From contig CP126120.1 of NCBI GenBank assembly GCA_030123585.1, positions 744,001-808,000 of the forward strand: DNA of 64,000 nt. The letters are read 5' to 3'. The translations under genes and the position numbers were made by a program. Within the stretch, counting starts at the first letter, position 1. Every line of letters begins with the position of its first letter. Positions 19,201-25,839 of this stretch are shown here, in pieces. Source of the DNA: Rhodanobacteraceae bacterium. GTDB taxonomy: Bacteria; Pseudomonadota; Gammaproteobacteria; Xanthomonadales; Rhodanobacteraceae. The notes under the pieces are model-generated. The model did not search any database. It was given only the letters and a program-made list of their open reading frames with translations, and was not told the origin of the DNA.

Positions 19201-19461
19201 GTCGAAGATCGGCTGCCAACTGTTGCCGTAGTCGGTGGACTTCCACACCCCGCCGTCGTCGTTGCCGATGTAGAACACGTTCGGCTGGCTCGGCACGCCC
19301 GCGATCGCGCGACCGCGGCCGCCGCGCAGCGGGCCGATCGGCCGCCATTGCATCTGCGCAAACAAGCCTTCGTCGTACGTCCGCGCGTGCGCCCCGGTTG
19401 CCCAGGACACGCCACAACCCGCCACGGCCACGATCCCCAACGCCAGCAGAAAGCGCTTCAT
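16234..19461 (-). CDS. Secreted Asp-box (BNR/VPS10-like) repeat protein, paralogue 4
   Basis: A 1075-residue secreted protein. The ATG has GGAGGGG six bases upstream and heads a signal peptide (MKRFLLALGIVAVAGCGVSW). A cysteine inside that segment, in VAGCG, could make it a lipoprotein, though cleavage at ATGAHA is also possible. Asp-box motifs include KSTDYGNSW, KSTDAGKTW, RSLDGGKTW, KSTDGGNTW and RTEDGGKHW. The opening 'WRPIGPLRGGRGRAIAGVPS' and the block 'ERGIFRSLDGGKTWKKVLYV' match paralogues 2 and 3. An Ig-like module ('GHYTLKLAVGGKTYTQPL') and a long helical tail follow. It lies 145 bases downstream of the TonB-domain lipoprotein on the same strand, so it could belong to the BlaI-controlled transcript. 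Confidence 0.85.
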   Translation of the reverse strand: MKRFLLALGIVAVAGCGVSWATGAHARTYDEGLFAQMQWRPIGPLRGGRGRAIAGVPSQPNVFYIGNDDGGVWKSTDYGNSWQPIFDQQPTSSIGAIAVADSNPDVIYVGTGESTIRPDQATGMGMYKSTDAGKTWRFIGLKETQDIAMIAVDPKNPDRVFAAAMGHVYGPNAERGIFRSLDGGKTWKKVLYVNEYVSGDDVEIDPANPDIVYATLWQQQQAPWENGQFGGTDGGIFKSTDGGNTWTKLTKGLPDVQQALLRIAPSNPDILYAAVSSGKGAPDGDVTLYRSNDAGASWFTITRDPRPASRIGGGDLPMLAIDPKNPDIVYSDTPVLWKSVDGGKTWTGFRGAPGGDDYQQTWINPNNPDIIAVNSDQGAIVTVNGGKTWSSWYNQPTAAMYKVGIDNTWPYRVCGGQQDSGSACVLSRGNDGELTAHDWHPAGIEEYGGAAIDPLHPNLVYGGSRSGVTRYDRDTGQIADVGPMASRDPDYRTVRTMPILFSPVDPQRLYFTSNTVWQSDNGGQDWKQISPDLTRKTWTVPASVGKYKDDPDAKPTDRGVVYALAPSPLDKNLLWAGTDDGLIWVTHDGGGHWDNVTPPELKPWWRVFSLEASHFDPKVAYAAINTMWLDEMRPHLFRTEDGGKHWTEIDNGITPDAATNVIREDPERKGLLFAGTETQTWVSFDNGDHWQSLRLNMPAVSVRDLAVHGDDLIAATHGRGFQVLDDITPLRQIDAQVAKARVTLYKPETAVRVRWDMNPPTPWRVPSLPNPPPGAIVDYYLAHNASGPVTLDVYTADGKLVRHYSSADPEKPLDPAKLDVPDWWPRPPMNLSTQAGMHRFVWDMHWSPMPGALQFLDMNQAVEHDTPVMASSPWVMPGHYTLKLAVGGKTYTQPLVVQMDPRVKTSTADLQKQFDASMQAYAQAMAASRALGQVRDLEKQIAAREAGNKSDAKLAGYRKQLEALSGAKAGSMFEFFFRHGPPNLGSVGGELQMLMVRMQGADQAPTAADLAALDKTSAELKSLMDRWNTLKGQPLADLNRALRQAKQPPLALAKAVAPAGWNAGWITTNRDQEEQ

Positions 19462-19606
19462 CGCACACCCCTCCGAAACGTGGAATGCACCGGCTCCCGG
19501 ACGGAGTCAGGCAGCCGGCCATTCATACCACGTCGGGGCGTTCGGCTCACCTGCCATCGGTTGGGGGCGCGCGGATTGGTTCGGGAGGCGCGCGTCGAGC
19601 ACAGCT

Positions 19607-20104
19607 TCAGCGCTTGACGGTTTCGACGATCGGCTTGCCGTCCACGATTTTGAAGTGAAACACGTACCACAAGCTGAAGGGCTTCGTGGTCTGTTCATAG
19701 GTGCCGTCCGGATTCGGCTTCCGCATCCACAGCGGCGTGAACGTCCATTGCATCGCGGCGTGTTCGACCGCCGACTCGAACAACGCGCGGTCGGCGGGCG
19801 CGCCCGTATCGGAAAGCGGATACACGCCCTCGACACGCCCGTCCTTGTCCATCACGAGTTGCGCGACCACCGTCACCGGCGCGGCGCCCGGATGCACCAG
19901 CGACGGCGGATAAACCGGCGCGACCTGCTTGTCCGGCAACGGCTGCACCGCCGTCTCGCCGGGTTCCAGCGTGTAGCGCGGCGCGCTTTCCGGCACGACC
20001 ATCTCGTAGCTGGTCTTCGGCTGCGGGTTCGGCTTCAGCACGGTTCGTGTACTGCAGGCCGCAAGTAAAACGGACGCAAGGACGAAGACCGGGAGACAAC
20101 GCAC
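19607..20104 (-). CDS. Lipoprotein with TonB C-terminal-like domain
   Basis: A 165-residue protein. The GTG at 20104 is preferred over the TTG at 20122 because GGAG lies nine bases before it and the signal sequence is then normal. The lipobox LLAAC puts the lipidated cysteine at residue 17. The mature part has a TonB/TolA C-terminal pattern ('KQVAPVYPPSLVHPGAAPVT', 'VAQLVMDKDGRVEGVYPLS', then 'FESAVEHAAMQWTFTP'). Full TonB needs an N-terminal membrane helix and proline-rich linker to reach ExbB/ExbD, and both are absent. It is therefore more likely an envelope accessory protein than an energy transducer. It follows the blaR1-like gene by 51 bases. Confidence 0.75.
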   Translation of the reverse strand: MRCLPVFVLASVLLAACSTRTVLKPNPQPKTSYEMVVPESAPRYTLEPGETAVQPLPDKQVAPVYPPSLVHPGAAPVTVVAQLVMDKDGRVEGVYPLSDTGAPADRALFESAVEHAAMQWTFTPLWMRKPNPDGTYEQTTKPFSLWYVFHFKIVDGKPIVETVKR

Positions 20105-20155
20105 GGTTCGGGTCTCCGCCAACGCCGAATCAGTTCCGCTTCCGATCGCTCGAAC

Positions 20156-21487
20156 TCAAGCCGACGAACCCGGCTGCAGCTTCACGCACTGCGACGAACG
20201 GGGTTCGTACACGTTTCCGATCGGACAAGGCTTGGGTGCGTGTTCGTGACCATAGTTCTCGTCGAGCGAGAATCTGACGGGCACCTGTATCACGCCCCCG
20301 ACCGCCTTCCCGTTCCTGCGCCCCGGATTGAACTTCCAGTTCGCCGCTGCCTGCAGGGCCGCAACCTGCAGCACCGCAGGGGCATCGGTTCCACGTTGAT
20401 CGACCTGCACGCCCGTCACCTTGCCAGCCGCATCGACCGTGATGTCCAGCACGACATTGCCCTGCTCGCCCTGCTTGATGGCCTCGGCCGGATAGTGGGG
20501 CGGGTTGCGGTTCTTGTAGGTGATGTCCACCGATGGCGGCACGGCGCTTGCGTGTTTGCCCGAGGATGTCTCTGCCTGCACCGGCGTTTGCCCACCGGCG
20601 ATCAACAAACCACCCGTCAGCAGCGTTGCAACGGCGACAACGCCTGCGCGACGGCGCAGGGCGTTGGGCTGGATGCGCGTGATCATGGCGATCCTCTCCT
20701 TGAGTTGCGGCTCGGCGAGCCAGGGAATCAAAGCAGGCGCGGGATGCACCGCCACGCTGTCCAGCAGCGCGCGTGCGTAATTCGCCGTGTGCTCGGGCAG
20801 CGTGCGCAGCGAGGCCGCATCGCAGGCGAGTTCCTGATCCAGCCGGAAGCGCGGGCGCGCGATCCACGCCAGCGGATGGAACCACAGCAGCGCGGAGGCG
20901 ATTTCCATCGCGAGACTCCACCACGCATCACCGCGGCCCGCGTGGGTGAGTTCGTGGCGCAACACCAGTTCGCGCGTCGCCGCATGGTCGAAACGTTCCG
21001 GGAAATCTTCCGGCAGCAGGATCAGCGAACGCGGCAGCGCCCACAACACCGCGGGGCCGGCTGCGTGGAGGCGTACGCGATCCGGATCGAGATCGGGTGC
21101 GGCATCCGCCAGCATGTGCATCCACGTGTCAGGTGCGGCACGCATGCCGCGCAGCAGCCTGAAGTAATGCAGCGCGAGCCGCAGCAATCCGATCGCCGTG
21201 CCGAGCAGCCACAGCGCCGTCCAGCCATGCGCCCCATCGATTGCGGGGATCGGTGATGTCGCGTTCGCCGCGACGTGCGGCGTCACAGTCAAACCCGGCA
21301 GCACCACCATCGCCGTGGGCGCAAGTTCGCGCGGCAGCAACGGCGCCAGCGCCAACACGATCGGCAGCAGCCACAACGTGAACGCCGGGCCGGCACCGAA
21401 TACGCGGCGCACTGGACGGCGCAACAGCAGCACCAGCACAAGTCCGAGCGTCACGCCCAGCAGCATCCGCAGCAGGACATCAATCAT
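20156..21487 (-). CDS. BlaR1-like M56 metallopeptidase fused to a TonB C-terminal domain
   Basis: A 443-residue inner-membrane protein. The ATG at 21487 has AAGGAG upstream and overlaps the end of the BlaI gene by eight bases, which implies coupled translation. Membrane segments lie at about 2-22, 34-52, 89-108 and 282-300. The M56 peptidase core has the zinc motif HELTH at 178-182 and the downstream 'LDQELACDA' (216-224). BlaR1 of staphylococci ends in a penicillin-sensing domain. Here residues about 326-405 instead form a TonB C-terminal domain ('PPHYPAEAIKQGEQGNVVLD', 'AALQAAANWKFNPG'). It presumably senses an envelope signal and cleaves the BlaI-type repressor, but the signal is unknown. 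Confidence 0.85.
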   Translation of the reverse strand: MIDVLLRMLLGVTLGLVLVLLLRRPVRRVFGAGPAFTLWLLPIVLALAPLLPRELAPTAMVVLPGLTVTPHVAANATSPIPAIDGAHGWTALWLLGTAIGLLRLALHYFRLLRGMRAAPDTWMHMLADAAPDLDPDRVRLHAAGPAVLWALPRSLILLPEDFPERFDHAATRELVLRHELTHAGRGDAWWSLAMEIASALLWFHPLAWIARPRFRLDQELACDAASLRTLPEHTANYARALLDSVAVHPAPALIPWLAEPQLKERIAMITRIQPNALRRRAGVVAVATLLTGGLLIAGGQTPVQAETSSGKHASAVPPSVDITYKNRNPPHYPAEAIKQGEQGNVVLDITVDAAGKVTGVQVDQRGTDAPAVLQVAALQAAANWKFNPGRRNGKAVGGVIQVPVRFSLDENYGHEHAPKPCPIGNVYEPRSSQCVKLQPGSSA

Positions 21488-21878
21488 GGCGGCGCTCCTT
21501 CTTTTCCAGTTGATCAATCAGCTTGCGCAGTTCGGCCAGATCCTTCGCGCTCAATCTCTCGTTGCGGCTGAAATGCACCAGCAGCGGCGCGACCTTGCCG
21601 CCGAACACGCGGTCCAGCAGGCTGCGGCTTTCCTGCGTCTGCCACGCCTCGCGCGTCAGCACCGGCGAATACAGATAGCGCCGGCCTTCGCGCTCGGCGC
21701 GCACCGCGCCCTTGCGGACGAGACGGTTCAACAACGTCCGCACCGTGTTCTCGTGCCAGCCGGTGGCGCCGTGCAATTGCGTGGCCAGTTCCTCGGAGCC
21801 TTGCGGCGCGCGTCGCCACAGGATTTCCATCACACGGCTTTCGGCTTCGCTGATGGCGGGATTGACGGGCTTCGGCAT
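21480..21878 (-). CDS. BlaI/MecI/CopY family transcriptional repressor
   Basis: A 132-residue winged-helix repressor. The start at 21878 is chosen over the ORF extension to 21977 because GAGAGG lies just upstream and the family N-terminus 'ISEAESRVMEILWRRAPQGS' follows directly. Residues about 10-75 form the DNA-binding domain ('GWHENTVRTLLNRLVRKGAV'). The C-terminal helices should dimerise and carry the site cut by the partner peptidase. Two operators of the family type lie just upstream, so it very likely represses its own operon. Confidence 0.9.
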   Translation of the reverse strand: MPKPVNPAISEAESRVMEILWRRAPQGSEELATQLHGATGWHENTVRTLLNRLVRKGAVRAEREGRRYLYSPVLTREAWQTQESRSLLDRVFGGKVAPLLVHFSRNERLSAKDLAELRKLIDQLEKKERRHD

Positions 21879-21893
21879 GGGTTGCACCCTCTC

Positions 21894-21907
21894 ACTACAT
21901 ACGTAGT
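21894..21907. promoter_or_regulatory. BlaI-type operator, proximal dyad
   Basis: ACTACATACGTAGT, an ACTAC-N4-GTAGT dyad, fits the TACA-N2-TGTA-like core bound by BlaI/MecI repressors. It lies 16 bases before the blaI start and downstream of the predicted transcription start. Confidence 0.75.
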
Positions 21908-21915
21908 TGAATTGA

Positions 21916-21943
21916 ATACTACGCGTGTAGTTGAAGATGTCAA
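21916..21943 (-). promoter_or_regulatory. Promoter of the BlaI operon with overlapping distal operator
   Basis: Reading the minus strand, a perfect TTGACA (-35, plus-strand 21938-21943) is followed after 16 bases by TAGTAT (-10, 21916-21921). A second ACTAC-N4-GTAGT dyad at 21918-21931 overlaps the -10 and the spacer. Its centre is 24 bases from the proximal dyad. Repressor bound here would block RNA polymerase directly. Confidence 0.7.
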
Positions 21944-21973
21944 GTGCCGGGTCACCGCGGTCATCGTGCCGTA

Positions 21974-22822
21974 TCAACCGTTGTGGGCAGAAACCAACCT
22001 GCCTCCGCTCACCCTTTCCCGCCGCTCGATATCAGGCACGGTGAACACGTCCGCATAGCCGTGCGCGCCCAACAGTTCGCGCACGACGGCGCCTTGCTCG
22101 AACCCGTGCTCGAACAGCAGCCATCCACCGGCATGCAGATGCTGGCGCGCATCGCGCACGATGGTGCGGATCGCATCGAGGCCATCCATGCCGGAAGCCA
22201 GCGCGGCACGCGGCTCGAAGCGCAAATCGCCTTCGCGCAGGTGGGGATCGCCTTCGGCGATGTATGGCGGGTTGGAAACGATGATGTCGAACGTGTGATT
22301 GCCCAAGGCCGCGCACCAGTCGCCCTGCACGAACTCGACGTTGCGCAGAGCAAGCCGCTCCGCGTTGCCTCGTGCCATGCGCAGGGCGGCTTCGCTGGCA
22401 TCGGTCGCGACGACCTGCGCGCGCGGACGTGCCTTGGCGATCACCAGCGCGATCGCGCCCGAGCCGGTGCCGAGGTCGGCAACACTGAATTCCGCATCGG
22501 CCGGAATCCGCTGCAACGCCAACTCGACCAGCAACTCCGTCTCGGGGCGCGGGATCAACACGTCCGGCGTGACGTGCAAATCCAGCGCGTGGAATCCACG
22601 CGTGCCGACGAGATACGCCACGGGTTCGCCGCGCGCACGGCGTTCGATCAGCGCCAAAAAGGTCGCGGCTTTCGCTGGTTCTACCGCGTCATCCGCATGC
22701 GCGATGAGCCACGTTTCGGATACACCAAGCGCGTGTCGCAACAGAAGCGCGGCTTCGCGCCGCGCTTCCTCGCCGGGCAGTGCGCGCGCGCCCTCGACCA
22801 GCAATTCACGCACACATGGCAT
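21974..22822 (-). CDS. prmC: Peptide chain release factor N5-glutamine methyltransferase
   Basis: A 282-residue cytoplasmic enzyme that methylates the GGQ glutamine of release factors RF1 and RF2 using S-adenosylmethionine. The ATG at 22822 has AGGCGG five bases upstream. The SAM-binding motif 'VADLGTGSGAIAL' lies at about 114-126 and the diagnostic NPPY at 184-187. The N-terminal helical domain contains 'PVAYLVGTRGF', typical for PrmC/HemK. Length matches the family. It is often next to prfA, but prfA is not in this window. Confidence 0.93.
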   Translation of the reverse strand: MPCVRELLVEGARALPGEEARREAALLLRHALGVSETWLIAHADDAVEPAKAATFLALIERRARGEPVAYLVGTRGFHALDLHVTPDVLIPRPETELLVELALQRIPADAEFSVADLGTGSGAIALVIAKARPRAQVVATDASEAALRMARGNAERLALRNVEFVQGDWCAALGNHTFDIIVSNPPYIAEGDPHLREGDLRFEPRAALASGMDGLDAIRTIVRDARQHLHAGGWLLFEHGFEQGAVVRELLGAHGYADVFTVPDIERRERVSGGRLVSAHNG

Positions 22823-22874
22823 ATCGACCGCCTGTGATCGAAGCCTGCGCAAGACCCGAACCCTCACCCCCCCG

Positions 22875-22897
22875 CCCCTCTCCCGAAGGGAGAGGGG
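22875..22897. repeat. Inverted repeat CCCCTCTCCC, between prmC and the M1 peptidase
   Basis: Perfect 10-base arms CCCCTCTCCC / GGGAGAGGGG around a GAA loop. The same stem opens the larger element at 50695-50808. It lies just past the M1 peptidase stop on the minus strand and may help end that transcript, though no T-run follows. Confidence 0.6.
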
Positions 22898-22907
22898 TTC
22901 ATTTTCT

Positions 22908-25628
22908 TCATTGCGTGATCGACGCCGGGTTCTGGTGCGCTTTCAGGGCGCTGCACAGCACGATCGACTCGTGCGTCTGCGCGAGGCCGCGTTTCACGCC
23001 GGGCACCTGACCCAACTTGGGCTTGAAGTAGTCCTCGACACGCGCGGCCTCGGCATCGGAGCAACCGCCGCCCGCCGCAATCATCGGCAGGTAGCCTCCC
23101 GAGAACACGCCGGTGCGCGCGACGATCTGCGGGTAGTGCGCGGTGAACCAGTTCCACAACCCATCGCGCTCGGCCCGGGTGTCGCGATTGTCTCGAAGCA
23201 GCATGCCCATCTCGCCGACTTTCACCTGCGGCGACAGCGCGAAATCGCGCACCACGTCGGCTTCGGCGCCTTGCGCGTGGGAGAGCGCTCCCAGCATCGC
23301 GTTGCGCTTGACCGGGTCGGTGGTCTTCGGGATCGCAGCGATCAACTCATCGACCGCCGGCTTGCCCTGGTCTTCCACCGCCACCGACAATGCGGTGCGC
23401 AGCAGGTCGGGGTTCGCGGCCATCAGGTCGGGCAGGCCATCCTTGCCGATTTTCAACGCGGCTTCACCCTGTTTCAGCAAGGCCGCACGCACCTGCGGAA
23501 CCTTGAAGTCGAGGCCGAGGGACATGGCAAGGTCGCTGCGCATCAGCACATCGTCGGCGGACTCGCCCGTGCGGCGCTGGTAACCCAACGCTTCCATTCG
23601 CGGCAAATAGGCCTTGGTCACGGCGTCGCGAACCGCCGTCTTCTGCGCATCGGTACGCGCTTCGTGGTCATAAATCCACTTGACGGTGTCGAGCGGCGCC
23701 AATGCGATCAGGCGCACCTTCGAAGGCGCCAGTTCGCGCATCGCCGCCAGCACTTCGCCGGCATCGAGATCGCCGCGCCGGAAGCCGGCGGTGATCGAAT
23801 CGGCATAGGCAAACTGCTCGCCGTCGTTGCGCTGGGCGATCACCTTGGCGAGCGCGGCGCGATCGGCTTTCGCCATCTCATAGCGGTAGTAGCCATCGCC
23901 GTCGGCGTTGGGCATGTACCACGCCGGGCACTGTCCGCCATCGACTTTCATGTCGGAGGATTTCTGGTCGAACATCTGGCACTGCACGCCGTTCGGGAAG
24001 CGCACGCACACCGGGATGCCCCACAGGCGGTTCGGATCGCCGGTGGAACCCAGCGGCAGGTAGCGGCTTTGCGTCAACTCCAGCACCGCACCGCCCTTGG
24101 CACCGCAATCCAGTTTGGTCGCGACCAGCGGCACGCCGTTCTGGTCGAGGAAGCTCTTGAACGCCTTCTTGAACGTCTCGCCCTTGCCGGCGGCAGTCGC
24201 GATCGCATCCACCAGGTCATCGGCATTCGCATTGCCGAACGCGTGCGCCTTGATGTACGCCTGCATGCCCTTCTGGAACACCTTGGGACCGACGAAGTTC
24301 TCGAACATGCCGATCACCGCCGCGCCTTTCTGATACGTGATGCCGTCGAACGCGGTCTCGATGTCGCCGTTGCCGGTGATCGGCTGGCGGATCATGCGCG
24401 CGCTGACCAGGCTGTCGTTCCGCATCGCGCCCTGCCCGCCCTCGATGCGGTCGAGGTGCGCATGCCAGTCGGGATGGATCTCGCCCTCGACCTTCTGCTG
24501 CATCCAGGTGGCGAAGGCCTCGTTGAGCCAGATGTCGTTCCACCAGTCCAGCGTGACGGTGTCGCCGGTCCATTGGTGCGCCAGTTCGTGCGCGATCACG
24601 TTGAAGCTGCTGCGCACCGCGCTGGGCGCGGAATCCTTGTCGAGCAGCAGCAGCCAGTCGCGGAAGGTCACGAGGCCCGCGTTCTCCATCGCGCCGGCCG
24701 AGAAATCGGGCAGCGCGGCGAGATCGAGCTTGCCGAACGGATAGCCGAAACCGTAATAGGCTTCCTCGTGCTCGATGATGCCCGGCACCATCGCCAGCGC
24801 GCGCTGCATCTTCGCGCCGTTGCCCCTGGTCGCGATGCCGCGCACCGGCACGGGCGTCGAACGCCACGGGTTCGGTGGAATCGTCGGGCCATTGACGATG
24901 TCCCACGGACCCACCGCCCACGCGTACAGATAGGTCGGCAACGGCCTGGTCTGCCGGAACGTGACCGTCTTCCAACCCTTGCCGGCCGGCTTGTCGCTGG
25001 CCTCCGCGGCGTTCGCGACCGCCTTGTCGGCATCGGGAATCGTCAGCGACAGATCCAACGGCGCCTTGAAGCCGGGTTCATCGAAGCACGGGAACGCGAG
25101 ACGCGCGCTGATCGGCTCCATCTGCGTCATCGCGTAGGCGTTGCCCGCAAACACGACCTTGTAATAGCCCTGCAGGGTCTTGTTGTATGGCGCAGTGAAA
25201 TCGAACTTCAGCCTGAGTTTCTGCGGCGGAAGCGTCGCCCCGAAATCCACGCGCGCCACGCCGGCCTGCTCGGCTTCCTGCGTGACCGCGCCGTCGTATT
25301 TTCCGGTGTGCACCTTGCCGTGCGCATCGGTGATGGTGACGGACGAGACCTTCAGGTCCTTGCCGTGCAGCCACACATGGTTCGAGGCCCGCTTCAGATC
25401 CACCGCGATCGTGACCGTGCCGCTGTAGCCGGGCTGGCCGGGATCGCTCTTGATCGAAAGCTCGTAGGACTGCGGCACCGCCCAATCGGGCAGCCGCGTC
25501 ATCGGCGGCGCCTCGGCGGACTTCGCCGCGACGGCCGCATGTTTTGCCGCCGCGTGCGGCGGTTTCGCCAGGGCCACGCCGGCAAACGCCAGCAGGCCCG
25601 CCATCACGAATACGGGGAACACGCGCAT
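22908..25628 (-). CDS. Secreted M1 family zinc aminopeptidase
   Basis: A 906-residue exported aminopeptidase that removes N-terminal residues from peptides. AAGGAG lies nine bases before the ATG. A signal peptide (MRVFPVFVMAGLLAFAGVAL, cleaved near LAK) is followed by an Ala/Lys-rich linker. M1 hallmarks are the exopeptidase motif GAMEN at 312-316, the zinc site HELAH at 347-351 and the third zinc ligand E370 in LNEAF. The C-terminal half is the helical ERAP1-like domain. It is more similar in organisation to periplasmic M1 peptidases of xanthomonads than to cytoplasmic PepN. It is divergent from the TonB-dependent receptor at 25840, so together they may serve peptide use. Confidence 0.9.
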   Translation of the reverse strand: MRVFPVFVMAGLLAFAGVALAKPPHAAAKHAAVAAKSAEAPPMTRLPDWAVPQSYELSIKSDPGQPGYSGTVTIAVDLKRASNHVWLHGKDLKVSSVTITDAHGKVHTGKYDGAVTQEAEQAGVARVDFGATLPPQKLRLKFDFTAPYNKTLQGYYKVVFAGNAYAMTQMEPISARLAFPCFDEPGFKAPLDLSLTIPDADKAVANAAEASDKPAGKGWKTVTFRQTRPLPTYLYAWAVGPWDIVNGPTIPPNPWRSTPVPVRGIATRGNGAKMQRALAMVPGIIEHEEAYYGFGYPFGKLDLAALPDFSAGAMENAGLVTFRDWLLLLDKDSAPSAVRSSFNVIAHELAHQWTGDTVTLDWWNDIWLNEAFATWMQQKVEGEIHPDWHAHLDRIEGGQGAMRNDSLVSARMIRQPITGNGDIETAFDGITYQKGAAVIGMFENFVGPKVFQKGMQAYIKAHAFGNANADDLVDAIATAAGKGETFKKAFKSFLDQNGVPLVATKLDCGAKGGAVLELTQSRYLPLGSTGDPNRLWGIPVCVRFPNGVQCQMFDQKSSDMKVDGGQCPAWYMPNADGDGYYRYEMAKADRAALAKVIAQRNDGEQFAYADSITAGFRRGDLDAGEVLAAMRELAPSKVRLIALAPLDTVKWIYDHEARTDAQKTAVRDAVTKAYLPRMEALGYQRRTGESADDVLMRSDLAMSLGLDFKVPQVRAALLKQGEAALKIGKDGLPDLMAANPDLLRTALSVAVEDQGKPAVDELIAAIPKTTDPVKRNAMLGALSHAQGAEADVVRDFALSPQVKVGEMGMLLRDNRDTRAERDGLWNWFTAHYPQIVARTGVFSGGYLPMIAAGGGCSDAEAARVEDYFKPKLGQVPGVKRGLAQTHESIVLCSALKAHQNPASITQ

Positions 25629-25752
25629 CGGGCTTCACTCCTTCGCCGAGGGGACAACCCGCGAGTCCAGCACGCACGATGGCGCGTGACAAGTGACGGA
25701 AGTCCCGGCCAACCCGTCGTCCGAGCGCGCGCGGCAATCGGGATATTCGTTT

Positions 25753-25798
25753 TGATACTGAAATATCATTGACAACCAAATGTGATCGTAGTATCACA
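25753..25798 (+). promoter_or_regulatory. Regulated promoter of the TonB-dependent receptor with two dyads
   Basis: TTGACA at 25769-25774 and TATCAC at 25792-25797 are separated by exactly 17 bases. A perfect dyad TGATA-N6-TATCA (25753-25768) abuts the -35 on its upstream side. A second perfect dyad TGTGAT-N6-ATCACA (25781-25798) covers the spacer and -10. The outer halves, TGATACT and AGTATCA, also form an inverted pair spanning the whole region. This looks like a repressor pair or a looping site. The regulator is not known, and RpiR at the end of the locus is one candidate. Confidence 0.65.
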
Positions 25799-25839
25799 CG
25801 CGCCATCGGCTCCAGTGCACGCAATCGGGAGGGGTGGTC

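Noticed and set aside
16783-19617. A 944-residue open frame on the plus strand opposite Asp-box paralogue 4, and similar long antisense frames at 2934-4709, 10110-12242, 12318-14495 and 14793-15923
   Set aside because: They are Arg/Val/Ala-rich shadows caused by high GC and codon bias of the real minus-strand genes. None has a signal peptide, domain or ribosome binding site.
19607-20104. Calling the lipoprotein a true TonB energy transducer
   Set aside because: It lacks the N-terminal ExbB/ExbD-interacting helix and the proline-rich linker. Only the C-terminal domain pattern is present.
25781-25798. CRP/Clp-type binding site at TGTGAT-N6-ATCACA
   Set aside because: CRP sites are TGTGA-N6-TCACA. 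Here the spacing between TGTGA and TCACA is eight bases, so the geometry is wrong. It is kept as an unassigned dyad.
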